Source of the DNA: VRUE01 sp963816785
GTDB lineage: Bacteria; Actinomycetota; Thermoleophilia; Solirubrobacterales; 70-9
Length of the DNA stretch: 64,000 nucleotides
Assembly (NCBI GenBank): GCA_963816785.1
Contig: CAWFLL010000002.1
Coordinates: 124,001-188,000, forward strand
Direction of reading: 5' to 3'
Shown: positions 26,103-34,872 of the stretch, piece after piece
Layout of the letters: each line of letters starts with the position of its first letter
How positions within the stretch are numbered: position 1 is the stretch's first letter
Translations under genes and position numbers: made by a program
Notes under the pieces: generated by a model
Told to the model about the DNA's origin: nothing
Seen by the model: only the letters and a program-made list of their open reading frames with translations
Databases searched by the model: none

Positions 26103-26738
26103 ATGTTGTCCGGGGGAAGGCCATTCCCAGCGATTGGAGGAGGGGGCTGGGCCCGCTTGGGGGGTCGTCGCGCTGGCGGTCTTTGCGCTGGCCGGCCTGG
26201 CCGGTGGCGACGCCTCGGCGGCCTCCCCCGGGCCCGTCACCTGGATCGTCTTCGAGAGCGGACGCCTGGGCGATCAGTATTGGTCGGTGAAGGGCGATGC
26301 GCTCCGGAGGCGGTTCTCCCAGCGGATCCCAGGATGGACGGCGGCCCTGCCTCTCGTTCGGAGCGATCAGGCAGATCGGGGCCTACAACTTCCACCGAAG
26401 CAGCTTTCGGCAATGCGGGGACATCTCGGAACGATCCGCGGCACGGAGCCACTGATCGCGAGCGGGATCTTTCCAGGTCAGGGGCCGGCCCGAAGCTGAC
26501 GGCGGTCGGCATGATCTTTGCCTCGGGGGTACGGGGCGCCCGGATCACCGTCTCCGACGGGAGCTCGACGGTGATCCGGGCCCGAAGACTGGAAACCGAG
26601 GAGGCCTACAGGGCGGGGTTGGATGACTACCGATACGCGGCCTTCTCGGTTCGCGGTCCCTGGTGCGCGGTGAGATTGGCCAGCCAGGGCCGGACGGGCA
26701 GGACGCTCTGGTCCGGCGGCATCAACATCCCCTGCTAG
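26103..26738 (+). CDS. Small secreted protein downstream of TetR, copy 2 (frameshifted)
   Basis: Paralogue of 24592-25195. A signal peptide (VVALAVFALAGLAGGDASAA) is followed by WIVFESGRLGDQYWSVKG, ATEPLIASGIFPG, then LTAVGMIFASGVRGARITVS, YRYAAFSVRGPWCAVRLASQ and WSGGINIPC. ATG 26103 starts five bases after the stop of the TetR remnant, mirroring the four-base gap in the first module; TTG 26134 is an alternative that reads the signal peptide without a shift. Indels fall near 26160, 26340 and 26490. The arrangement promoter, TetR gene, secreted gene thus occurs twice within 3 kb, and only the TetR gene of the second module has been cut down. Confidence 0.6.
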   Translation: MLSGGRPFPAIGGGGWARLGGRRAGGLCAGRPGRWRRLGGLPRARHLDRLRERTPGRSVLVGEGRCAPEAVLPADPRMDGGPASRSERSGRSGPTTSTEAAFGNAGTSRNDPRHGATDRERDLSRSGAGPKLTAVGMIFASGVRGARITVSDGSSTVIRARRLETEEAYRAGLDDYRYAAFSVRGPWCAVRLASQGRTGRTLWSGGINIPC

Positions 26739-26820
26739 GCCGCGGCGACGGGCCGATTGCGCGCCCATAGCTCCCGGAATCGGCCCATCGACAGATCTGG
26801 CGTGACGCATTACGCTTCGA

Positions 26821-28105
26821 ATGCGGATGCAGAGCACCGGCGGTGTAGCGGATCGCTTCGCGCCTCTCGCGGCGCGGCTCGAGAGCCGCCTCCCAGGCGG
26901 CCTTCCGTTCGCGGTGCGCTTCTGGGATGAGAGCGAGTTGCGCCCGGAGTCCGATGGCAGCGGCGACACGATCATCCTCCGCCACTCCCGCGCCCTCTCC
27001 TACATCGCCACCGCGCCGAACCAGGTCGGCCTCGGTCGCGCCTGGGTCGCCGGTGACCTCGAGCTGGACGGGGACCTCGAGCGGGCGCTTCGCGCCGGCG
27101 AGCTGCTGCGCGGTCTGCGGTTCGGGCTCGGGGACCGGCTCGCCTCGCTCGGTGCCGCAGCCCGGGCCGGCGCCCTGCGCCTGCGCCGCCCAGACGCCGC
27201 CGGCGAGCGAGGCCCGGCTCGGCGGCCACCTCCACTCGCTTCGTCGCGACCGCGCCGCGGTTCGCCACCACTACGACGTCTCGAACGAGTTCTACCGCCT
27301 GATGCTCGGGCCGAGCATGGTCTATTCCTGCGCCTACTTCGACTCGCCCACGGACACGCTCGAGCGAGCGCAGGAGCGAAAGCTCGATCTGGTCTGCCGC
27401 AAGCTGAGGCTGGCCGCGGGGGAGAGGCTGCTCGATGTCGGCTGCGGCTGGGGTTCGCTGGCGCTACATGCCGCCATGAACTTCGGCGTCCGCGCTGTCG
27501 GCGTCACCCTGTCGGAGCTGCAGGCCGAGCTGGCACGCGAGCGGATTCGCGCCGCCGGGCTCGCGGAGCGCTGCGAGATCCGCGTCCAGGACTACCGCGA
27601 GGTTGCCGACGGCCCCTACGACAAGATCGCCAGCATCGGCATGTACGAGCACGTCGGCGCCTCGCGGCTCGATCGCTACATGACCAGGCTCCGGCAGCTG
27701 GTCCGGCCCGGCGGGCTCGTCCTCAACCACGGCATCGTGCGGCTGGGCCCGCGATCGGGTCCTCGCGACAGCTTCATCCGTCGCTACGTCTTCCCGGACG
27801 GAGAGCTGCACCCGGTCGGTTGCGTCGTCGAGTCGTTGGAGCGAGCGGGGTTGGAGCTGCGTGACACCGAGTCGCTGCGCGACCACTACGTCATCACCCT
27901 GCGCCATTGGGTCGCCAACCTGGCCGCCAACCGCGAGGCGGCACTGGCGGCGGCCGGGGCAGAGCGGGAGCGGATCTGGCGTCTCTACATGACCGGCTCG
28001 GCTATCGCCTTCGAGCGTGGTGACATCTCGGTCCAACAGCTGCTCGCCGCCGCGCCCGGCGCCCCCGCTGAGCTGCCGCTCGCCCGCGGTAGCTTCACGG
28101 GGTGA
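26821..28105 (+). CDS. Cyclopropane-fatty-acyl-phospholipid synthase-type SAM methyltransferase (one frameshift)
   Basis: About 428 aa in two overlapping frames joined near 27200. The N-terminal domain contains YIATAPNQVGLGRAWVAGDL, followed by the substrate-handling motif HHYDVSNEFYRLMLGPSMVY with SCAYF, the SAM-binding motif LLDVGCGWGSLALHAA (about 27430-27475), and IASIGMYEHVG, all diagnostic of CFA synthases. The enzyme transfers a methylene group from S-adenosylmethionine to unsaturated acyl chains of membrane phospholipids; related actinobacterial members methylate instead. Cytoplasmic, membrane-peripheral. ATG 26821 and ATG 26827 are both possible starts. The stop overlaps the next start as GTGA, so the small downstream gene is probably translationally coupled. 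Confidence 0.85.
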
Positions 28106-28302
28106 GCGATCCCCCCAGCGCCGCCGGCAACGGCCTCTGCGACAGCTGTACGCACCAGCAGCTCGTCCCGAACACGAGGGGCTCGGTCTTCTCGCTCTGC
28201 CTGCGCTCCCGGACCGAACCCGAGTACCCGCGCTACCCGCGGCTCCCGGTCCTCAGCTGCCCGGGGCATCAGCCGCGGCCGGCTGCCGAGCCGCCGCGAT
28301 AG
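28102..28302 (+). CDS. Small four-cysteine (zinc-ribbon-like) protein
   Basis: 66 aa, intact: LCDSCTHQQLVPNTRGSVF, LCLRS, YPRYPRLPVLSCPGH. Two CxxC/C pairs spaced like a small zinc-binding fold, with RYPRLPVLSC as the most recognisable block. Similar short proteins are widespread in actinobacteria without an assigned function. The GTG start lies inside the stop of the CFA synthase (GTGA), which suggests coupled translation. The 3' end runs about 50 bases into the convergent membrane protein gene. Confidence 0.7.
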   Translation: MSDPPSAAGNGLCDSCTHQQLVPNTRGSVFSLCLRSRTEPEYPRYPRLPVLSCPGHQPRPAAEPPR

Positions 28303-29143
28303 CCCCGCCGAGGAGGCCGAGGCCGACGATCACCGCCGCCAGCCCGACCAGCAGGCCGAGCGCCGGCAGCAGCGCGGCGAGGCGGAGGATCGCCAGGCCG
28401 GCGAGGAAGGCGAGGATCCGGCCCCGCGGCGGTTTCACCATCACCCGGCCGAGCGCCCAGGCCGCGGTCACGTAGGCGACCGCGGCGAACGGCAGCGTCG
28501 CGAGGCCGAGCCCGATCGAGAGCGGCAGGCCGACCAGGGTGATCGCGGCGACGAAGATCGCGATCGGCACCGCGATCGAAGATCGCGACCCCGATCCCGA
28601 CGGCGGTCCAGAACCGCGTCTGCGCCTGCTCGAACACGGCGTCGGCGGCACGCGGGGCGATCAGCAGCAGGAGGATCCCGAGGATCGCCGCGGAGATGCC
28701 GACCGCCAGCCAGAGGACGAAGACGCCGATGATCGAGAAGAGGCCGACGACGTCGGACCAGGTCTCCTTCTGGACCTCACCCTCGACCTTCGCGGTGGGG
28801 GCGATTCGCGGGGCCTCGTCGCCGTAGGTGAGGTCGCCGCCGACACTGGAGCCGGGGTAGGAGATGGGCGCGGCCCGCGACCGTCACCAGGTTGCCGTCG
28901 ATCCGTCCGCTCAACACGACGTCCCCGTCGACGACGACGACGTCGCCGTCGACCCGGCCGGCGATCCTGGGCGTGGCCGTTGACGAGGAAGACGCCCTCG
29001 ACGACCTGTTCGGGTTCGATCGTGACGTCGCCGACGATGACGACCACGGGGTCTTCGGACTCATTCCCGATCGCCGCCGCGGCCGGGGCAGCGGCGACGA
29101 GCGCCGCGAGCAGGGCGACGAGGAGGACCGGGAGCCGTCGCAC
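28253..29143 (-). CDS. Bactofilin-like polymer-forming domain fused to a membrane domain (frameshifted)
   Basis: About 295 aa read across at least three shifts. A signal peptide (RRLPVLLVALLAALVAAAPA) leads to a beta-helical segment (VEGVFLVNGHAQIAGRVDGD, VVLSGRIDGNLVTVAGRAHL) whose alternating G-x-V/I-x-G-x-V pattern matches bactofilin/polymer-forming domains. The C-terminal half has four hydrophobic segments (FVLWLAVGISAAILGILLL, AVPIAIFVAAITLVGLPLS, FAAVAYVTAAWALG, LGLLVGLAAVIVGLGLLGG). Such proteins assemble at the envelope and may organise the membrane, by analogy. GTG 29143 is chosen because the signal peptide begins there. Stop at 28253-28255. It lies 13 bases downstream of the cupin on the same strand. 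Confidence 0.65.
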
Positions 29144-29156
29144 CGGGCCGCCGAGC

Positions 29157-29551
29157 CTACCTCGCCATCGGGTCGGGTTCGCCGAGCTTCGAGTTCGTCG
29201 GCGGCTCGTAGAGCCCGCCCGGGACGCCGCCGATCGACGAGCAGCCGGACCCCGTCGTCTCCCGGCCAGACCTTGCGCTTGGTCCCGGAGGAGACCCGGA
29301 TCGACGTGATCGGCGTCGAGCGGGAAGCGCTCGCCGTCGATCTCGATCTCGCCGCCGCCGCGCAGCGCCAGGAAGACCTCCTCCTGTCCGTCGCCGGAGT
29401 GGTCGTGCTCGGGATAGCTCTCGAAGTTGGGGGGCAGGTCGATGATCGCCATCCCGAACGACTCGACGCCGAGCTCGGCCCGGGCGCGCTTGAAGGCGCC
29501 GAGGTAGACCGCCTCCATCTCGTCGATCCTCTTCACCGCGTAGTCGCTCAT
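29157..29551 (-). CDS. Cupin domain protein (one frameshift)
   Basis: About 131 aa: MSDYAVKRIDEMEAVYLGAF, then YPEHDHSGDGQEEVFLALRG, the metal-binding motif 1 (His-x-His with the Glu of EEVF), GGGEIEIDGERFPLDAD, and LVIGGVPGGLYEPP. A single shift near 29300 separates the two halves. Start ATG 29551 has GGAGGAG five bases upstream; stop TAG at 29157. Cytoplasmic, single domain; substrate unknown. It is divergent from the TetR at about 29640, with a perfect palindrome between them, so it is the likeliest target of that regulator. Confidence 0.75.
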
Positions 29552-29601
29552 CGCTCCTCCTCCGCTGGCTCGGGTCGCGTTCGGCGGATCCTATACAGAT
29601 C

Positions 29602-29617
29602 GCACGAACGTTCGTGC
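29602..29617. promoter_or_regulatory. Perfect 16-bp palindrome, candidate TetR operator
   Basis: GCACGAACGTTCGTGC is a perfect dyad in the intergenic region between the divergent cupin and TetR genes. It is flanked by a second, near-symmetric inverted repeat TACAGA (29594-29599) and TCTGTA (29621-29626). ACGAACG-CGTTCGT sites are typical of TetR-family operators. Confidence 0.7.
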
Positions 29618-29641
29618 TTTTCTGTAGCCTGACCCGATCGA

Positions 29642-30245
29642 GGCCGAGCACCCCAACCGCGGCGCCCCGGAGGCCGGCAAGGGCGCCGAGACGCGGGCGG
29701 CGATCCTCGAGCGGGCGGTCGACCTCGCCTCGACCGACGGGCCTCGAGGGCCTGACGATCGGGCGCCTCGCCGTCGGAGATGGAGATGAGCAAGAGCGGC
29801 CTCTTCGCCCACTTCGGCTCGAAGCAGGACCTGCAGCTGGCGACGGTCGAGGCGGCGACGCTCGATTTCGCGCCGCACCGTGATCGCCCCCGCCGCCGAG
29901 GCGCCCGAGGGCGCCCCCCGCCTGCGGGCGATGGTCGACTCCTACTTCGCCTACCTCGACTCCGTCGCCCTACTCCGGCGGCTGCTTCTGGGCCGCGACC
30001 ACCGCCGAGTACGACGACCGGCCGGGCCCGGTCCGCGACGCGATCGCCGCCGCGATCGACGCCTGGCTCGGCGAGCTCGAGCGTCAGGCCGCGCTCGCCG
30101 GGCTCGACGAGCCCGACCGCGTCGCCTTCGAGCTCTACGCGGTCGTGATGGGGGCCAACTCGCGCCACCGCCTCAGCGGCGATCGCCGGGTCTTCGAGCT
30201 CGCCCGCCGGGCGACCGATCGGATCCTCGCGGGAGCGGCCGGTGA
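29642..30245 (+). CDS. TetR/AcrR family transcriptional regulator (frameshifted, start unclear)
   Basis: About 200 aa: ETRAAILERAVDLAS, LEGLTIGRLASEMEMSKSGL with FAHFGSKQDLQLATVEAATL as the helix-turn-helix region, then APRLRAMVDSYFAYLDS, GGCFWAATTAEYDDRPGPVR, DAIAAAIDAWLGELERQAAL and VVMGANSRHRL of the ligand-binding domain. Shifts occur near 29742, 29775, 29880 and 29985. No in-frame ATG or GTG stands before the conserved part, so the true start is probably hidden by an indel near 29640. The C-terminal frame runs open into the next gene. The upstream palindrome at 29602-29617 fits autoregulation and control of the divergent cupin. Confidence 0.7.
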
Positions 30246-30699
30246 GCGCCGGCCACGGAGCCGACGCGCGCGAGCGGTACGTCGCCAGCGCTTCGCGGAC
30301 TTCTGGTCGGCGCCGAGCGTCGAGCGACTCGGCGAGGTGCTCGGCGAGCGGGTTCACCTCGTCGCCCCGATGACCCCGACGACCGACGACCCTCGAGGAC
30401 GGGCCGCGGCGCGTTCGCCGAGATCTTCTCCGCTGATCGAGGACCTGACCGGCGAGGTCCGGCGCTGGGGGGCGACCGAGGACGGCGTCCTGATCGAGTT
30501 CATCGCTCCGAGGCCGACTCGGTGGCGGGCCGATCTCCCTCGAGCGCGATCGACCGCTTCGTCATCGGCGAGGACGGGCTGGCGACCGAACGGATCTCCT
30601 ACTTCGACCCGACCCCGCTCCTCCTCGCCGCTGCGCCGGCGGCCGCGCGTCCTGGCCCCGATTCGTCCGCAGCCGGCTGCGCGCCGGCTGCGGGGCTGA
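30242..30699 (+). CDS. NTF2-like (SnoaL-type) protein (frameshifted)
   Basis: About 155 aa: VSAGHGADARERYVAS, FADFWSAPSVERLGEVLG, VHLVAPMTPTTD, LIEDLTGEVRRWGATEDGVL, AIDRFVIGEDGLATERISYF and DPTPLLLA. The strand-helix order and the RISYFDPTPL ending fit the NTF2-like/SnoaL fold, used by polyketide cyclases, isomerases and binding proteins. GTG 30242 overlaps the expected TetR stop as GTGA. In the present sequence one frame runs from TetR straight into this domain; I prefer two coupled genes because the other frame supplies a natural N-terminus. No catalytic assignment is possible. Confidence 0.55.
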
Positions 30700-30705
30700 G
30701 CCGGC

Positions 30706-31142
30706 TCAGTCGAGCAGGCCGACCTGGCGCAGGATCGAGACCGAGTCCGAGTAGACGTCCTTGCGCTTGACGAGGCCGTCCTCGAACGGGATCGAGTCGA
30801 TCCCGTCCCAGCTCACCGTGTTGCCGGTCGGCGCCGCCTCGAGGTCGCCGCGCCGCATCGTCTTGGTGTGGGTCGCGGTCGCGGTCCACTCCTGGACGAC
30901 CAGGCCCTCGCGGACGTAGAGCCGGCGGGTCTCGAACCTCAGGTCCGGCCAGCTCTCGAAGATCGCGGCGATGTGGGCCCGGACCTCCTCGCCGCTCGGC
31001 CGACTCGCCCGGCGGTGTGGTTGGCGAAGACCATGTCGGGCGCGTGCAGCGCCATGATCGCGTCGAGGTCGTGGGCGTTCCAGGCGTCGTTGTAGCGGCC
31101 GATCGCCTCGGTCAGCGCCTCGATCCCGTCGGCCTCGCCCAT
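30706..31142 (-). CDS. NTF2-like (SnoaL-type) protein (one frameshift)
   Basis: About 145 aa: ALTEAIGRYNDAWNAHDLDA, IMALHAPDMVFANHTAG, AAIFESWPDLRFETRRLYVR, EGLVVQEWTATATH and WDGIDSIPFEDGLVKRKDVY. The N-terminal RYNDAWNAHDLDAIMALHAP is characteristic of SnoaL/nuclear transport factor 2 family proteins. One shift lies near 31005. ATG 31142 is the start. It converges on the NTF2-like gene at 30242-30699, with the two stops about 7 bases apart. Cytoplasmic; ligand unknown. Confidence 0.75.
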
Positions 31143-31211
31143 CCTGCCCAATCTAACGCTTGGCTAGGCTCGGATCCGCAGCACCGCAACTCGAACCAGG
31201 AGGTTCATCCA

Positions 31212-32066
31212 GTGGACATCGGCATCGGTCTTCCGAACATGGTCCCCGGCACCGATCGGTGACGCGCATCGTCGAGTGGGCGAAGCGCTCGGAGGCAGCG
31301 CGGCTTCTCCAGCCTCGGGACCCTCGACCGGATCCTCTACGAGAGCTACGAGCCGCTGACGGCGCTGGCGGCGGCGTCGGCGGTGACCGAGCGGATCGGC
31401 CTCGCTCACCGCCGTCCTGCTCGGCCCGCTGCGCATCCAACCCGCCGCTGCTCGCGAAGCAGGCCCAGCGGTGCAGGCGCTCTCGGGCGGTCGCCTCACG
31501 CTCGGGATCGGGCTCGGCGCCCGCGAGGACGACTACGAGGCGAGCGGCGTCGAGACCGGCGCACGCGGCCGCGTCTTCGACCAGCTGCTCTCCCGAGCTC
31601 ACCGAGGCCTGGAAGGGCGGTCGGGTCGGCCCCACGAGTCAGCGGCTCCGCCGCAGCTGATCATCGGCGGCCAGGTCGACAGGGCCTTCGAGCGGGTCGC
31701 CCGCTTCGGCGACGGCTGGATCCAGGGCGCCACCGGGTTCGAACAGTTCGCCGAGCTGGCGCCGAAGGCGCGGGCGGCCTGGAGCGAGGCCGGTCGCGAG
31801 CGGCGAGGCGCGCACGCTGGCGATCGCCTACTACTCACTCGGCGAGCGGGCCGAGGAGAACGCGCGCGAAGGACCTCGGCCACTACTACGCCTGGCTCGG
31901 CGAGGAGGTGGCGGAGTTCATCATCGGCGGCGCCGCCACCGACGCCGATGCCGTCCGGCAGCTACATCGACGCCTACGCGAGGCCGGCTGCGACGAGCTC
32001 ACCTTCTTCCCCTGCAGCGCCGAGCTCGACCAGGTCGACCTGCTCGCCGAGGCGGCCGGTCTCTGA
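31212..32066 (+). CDS. LLM-class flavin-dependent oxidoreductase (frameshifted)
   Basis: About 290 aa after correction. VDIGIGLPNMVPGTDR at the start, then IVEWAKRSEAAGF-like sequence, LYESYEPLTALAAASAVTER, LTLGIGLGAREDDYEASGVE, LIIGGQVDRAFERVARFGDG, WIQGATGFEQFAELAP, YAWLGEEVAEFIIGGAATD and CDELTFFPCSAELDQVDLLA. These are the conserved blocks of bacterial-luciferase-like monooxygenases and F420-dependent reductases (TIM barrel). Actinobacterial members often use F420, but the cofactor cannot be assigned here. At least six indels break the frame. GTG 31212 is the start, preceded by AGGAGG. Confidence 0.75.
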
Positions 32067-32117
32067 TCTGAGAATCCGCCCCGGAATTCCGCTCCGCGAC
32101 TATCATTCGGCGGGGGG

Positions 32118-32947
32118 ATGAGCGGACTGTCAGAGAGGTGCGTGAGGCAAGGAGGGCAGGGCGAGGGCGCTCGCGCTGATCGGCGTGTGCTCGTGCTGGC
32201 CGGCGTCATGGCGACCTTCGCGAGGGCGGAGCTGACCTCGAAGGGCAACCTCTTCGTCAACTTCAGCGGCGGCATCGAACCGGTCGCGCTGCCCCGCCAC
32301 GAACTGGCGCCGATCACCGTCTGGATGGACGGCAAGGTGAGGACCCTGAAGGGCGACGACCCGCCGTCGCTGAGCAGCATCACGATCGCCCTCAACCGCA
32401 ACGGCCACCTCGAAACGCGCGGCCTGCCGAGGTGCAAGAAGGGCGAGCTGATCGCCGCCTCGCGCCAGCAGGCGCTCGAAGCGTGCCGCGACGCGCTGGT
32501 CGGCACCGGGACCTACCGGGCCCGGAGCACCTTCCCCGAACAGATCGCGCTCGCCGACCCACGGCAGCATCACCGCCTTCAACGGGTTCGAACACGGGCA
32601 CGAGACGATCCTCGCCCACGTCTACGGCGAAGACCCGGCCCCGAACGCGAACGTCATCGTCTTCGACATCCGCCACACCAAGGGCAAGTACAGCACCGTC
32701 CTGCACGGCGTCTCCCCACCCGGGCTGACCCGCTGGGGCTTCCTCAAGCGGATCAGCCTCCGTCTCCATCGCAACTACACCTTCCACGGCCAGCACCGGA
32801 CCTATCTGTCCGCCCCGTGCGAGGCTCCCGGCGACCTCAAGCAGGCCTATCTTCCCGTTCGTCTTCGCGGAAATGGACTTCGAGGACGGGCGTGAGCTGT
32901 CGGCGACGCTGACCCGCTCCTGCCGGGTAAAAGCCGGCGGGGCATGA
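32118..32947 (+). CDS. Secreted protein of the SGGxxP/ALPRxE family, copy 2 (frameshifted)
   Basis: About 275 aa. A signal region (VLVLAGVMATFARA) precedes KGNLFVNFSGGIEPVALPRH, ELAPITVWMDGKVRTLKG, LNRNGHLETRGLPRCKKGEL, ACRDALVGTGTYRARSTFPE, then after a shift near 32555 GSITAFNGFEHGHETILAHV, VFDIRHTKGKYSTVLHGVSP and ELSATLTRSCRVKAGGA. It shares block order and Cys positions with copies at 22170 and 56590 but is the most diverged. The stop overlaps the next start as ATGA. Unlike the other copies it is not near a shared promoter. Export is likely; function unknown. Confidence 0.65.
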
Positions 32948-34866
32948 TCAGGCGCGCGGCGACCTTCATCGCGCTGGGCGTGCTGGCTCGGCCTGGCGCC
33001 GGCCGGTCCCGCGGCGGCGGCTCCGGCCTGGCTGGCGCCGACCGAACCTCTCGGCGCCCGGCCGCGATGCGACCGAACCGCAGGTCGCCGTCGACGCCGC
33101 CGGCGACACCGTCGCCGTCTGGGCCCGCACCAACGGCTCGCGACACGATCATCCAGGCCTCCTCGCGCCCGGCCGGCGGCGCCTGGACGCCGGCCGTCGA
33201 CCTCTCGGCGGTGGGTCGCAACGCGACCGAACCCGCAGGTCGCGGTCGACCCGGCCGGGAATGCGGTCGCGGTCTGGGCGCGCGACCAACGGCGCCCACG
33301 CGGTCGATCCAGGGCGCCTCGAAGCCGGCCGGCGGCGACTGGACGCCGCCGGTCGACCTCTCCGACTCCGAAGAAGCCGCGACGAACCCCAGGTCGCGAT
33401 CGACTCCGGCGGGCCGCGCGGTCGCCGTCTGGTCGCGGTTCGACGGCTCCGACGACATCGTCCAGAGCGCCGTGCTCGGGTCCGCCGGCGGATCGGCCTG
33501 GTCCGAACCCGTCGACCTCTCCGCCGAAGGCGAGGACGCCGAAGGAACCCCAGGTGGCGGTCGACGGGGCCGGCGACGTGGTCGCGGTCTGGTCGCGCCT
33601 CGAAGGCACCGACACGATCGCCCAGGCCGCGTTCAGGTCGAGCGGCGGCGCCTGGGAGTCCGCCGACGACCTCTCCGAAGCCGGCGGCGACGCGACGGAA
33701 CCGCAGATCGCGGTCGACCCCGGCGGCGGCGCCGTCGCGGTCTGGTCGCGCGACGGTCGGGACGCGTGGGGACGGTCCAGGCGGCGGAGATGGCGCCCGG
33801 CGGCAAGTGGCTCGAAGCGCTCGATCTGACCGGCGCCGGCGAGGACGCGACCGAACCGGAGGTCGCGCTGGCCGGGGGGCGGGCGATCGCGGTCTGGTCG
33901 CTCGGTCGATGCCGGGCCCTACACGATCGATCGAGTCGCGCGGAGAAGCCCGCCGGCGGCGCCTGGCAGCCGACCCAGGACCTCACCCAGACCGGGCCTG
34001 ACCCAGACCGTCGTCACTCCCCAGGTCGTGATCGACCCGAACGGGAACGCCGAGGCCGCGTCTGGGCCCGCTCGAGCGCCAGCCCGACGGTGATCGACGG
34101 CCGGACGAAGCCGGCCGGCGGCGGCCTGGACTCGGCGATCGACGAACTCTCCGAGCTCGGCTGACAGCGCGCGTCGAACCGCAGGTCGCGGTCGGCGCCA
34201 CCGGCGACGGGGCCGCGGTCTGGTCGCGCGACAACGGGGCCAACACGATCGTCCAGGCGGCCGGCTTCGACGGCGCCGGCCCGACCTTCCCGTCGCTCTC
34301 GATCCCGGCCGCGGCGACGGTCCGCCAGCCGGTCCGGTTCGCCGCGGCGACCTTCGACAACTGGTCGCCGGTCAGATCGATCGAGTTGGAGCTTCGGCGA
34401 CGGGGGGGAGGGCGCCGCCGGGGGATCGGTCGAGCACACCTTCGCCAGTCCCGGCACCTACCCGATCTCGATCCTCACCGCCGACGACCTCGGCAACACC
34501 GGCAGCCGCCGCCGGGACGATCACGATCTACCGCCTCCCGAACGCCGGCCGCAACGTCAGGGTCCGGCGCGGCGCGGCGCTGCTGATGGTGCACTGCCCG
34601 AGCCCGGCCGGGTGCACCGGGGTGGTCAGGCTGATCGCCCGGGTGCAGCTCGAGCGCAACGCGGCCGCAGCTTCGCCAAGCGGGCCCAGATCGGCGCAGG
34701 CGCAGTTCAGCGTCCCCGGCCCGGGGACGACGCACGGTCCCGGTCAAGCTGACGCGGCCAGGGCAGGCGGCGGTCCAGGAAGCGGGGACGAAGGGGGTTC
34801 GGACCCAGCTGACCGGGCCCGGGATCCAGCACCGCCTGCTGCTGCTCCTGCCCCCGCGCGCGCTAG
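32944..34866 (+). CDS. Secreted protein with eight AVDxxGxxVAVW repeats and a PKD-like domain (frameshifted)
   Basis: About 640 aa. After a signal segment the chain has eight repeats of about 50 residues, for example EPQVAVDGAGDVVAVWSRLE with IAQAAFRSSGGAWESADDLS; variants are at about 33065, 33225, 33390, 33545, 33690, 33845, 34005 and 34180. The pattern resembles sialidase/BNR-type beta-propeller blades and is predicted to form a propeller. Then comes a PKD-like domain (PVRSIEWSFGDG, EHTFASPGTYPISILT) and a beta-sandwich stalk (VHCPSPAGCTGVVRLIA). The gene starts inside the stop of the preceding one (ATGA). About ten single-base shifts occur. The end is set at TAG 34864-34866, inside the hairpin shared with the convergent TetR. 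Secreted; function unknown. Confidence 0.65.
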
Positions 34867-34872
34867 CGCGGG
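34853..34872. terminator. Hairpin between convergent genes
   Basis: CCCGCGC (34853-34859) pairs perfectly with GCGCGGG (34866-34872) around a six-base loop. It lies exactly at the 3' ends of two convergent genes, so it may terminate both transcripts. No T-run follows. Confidence 0.45.
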
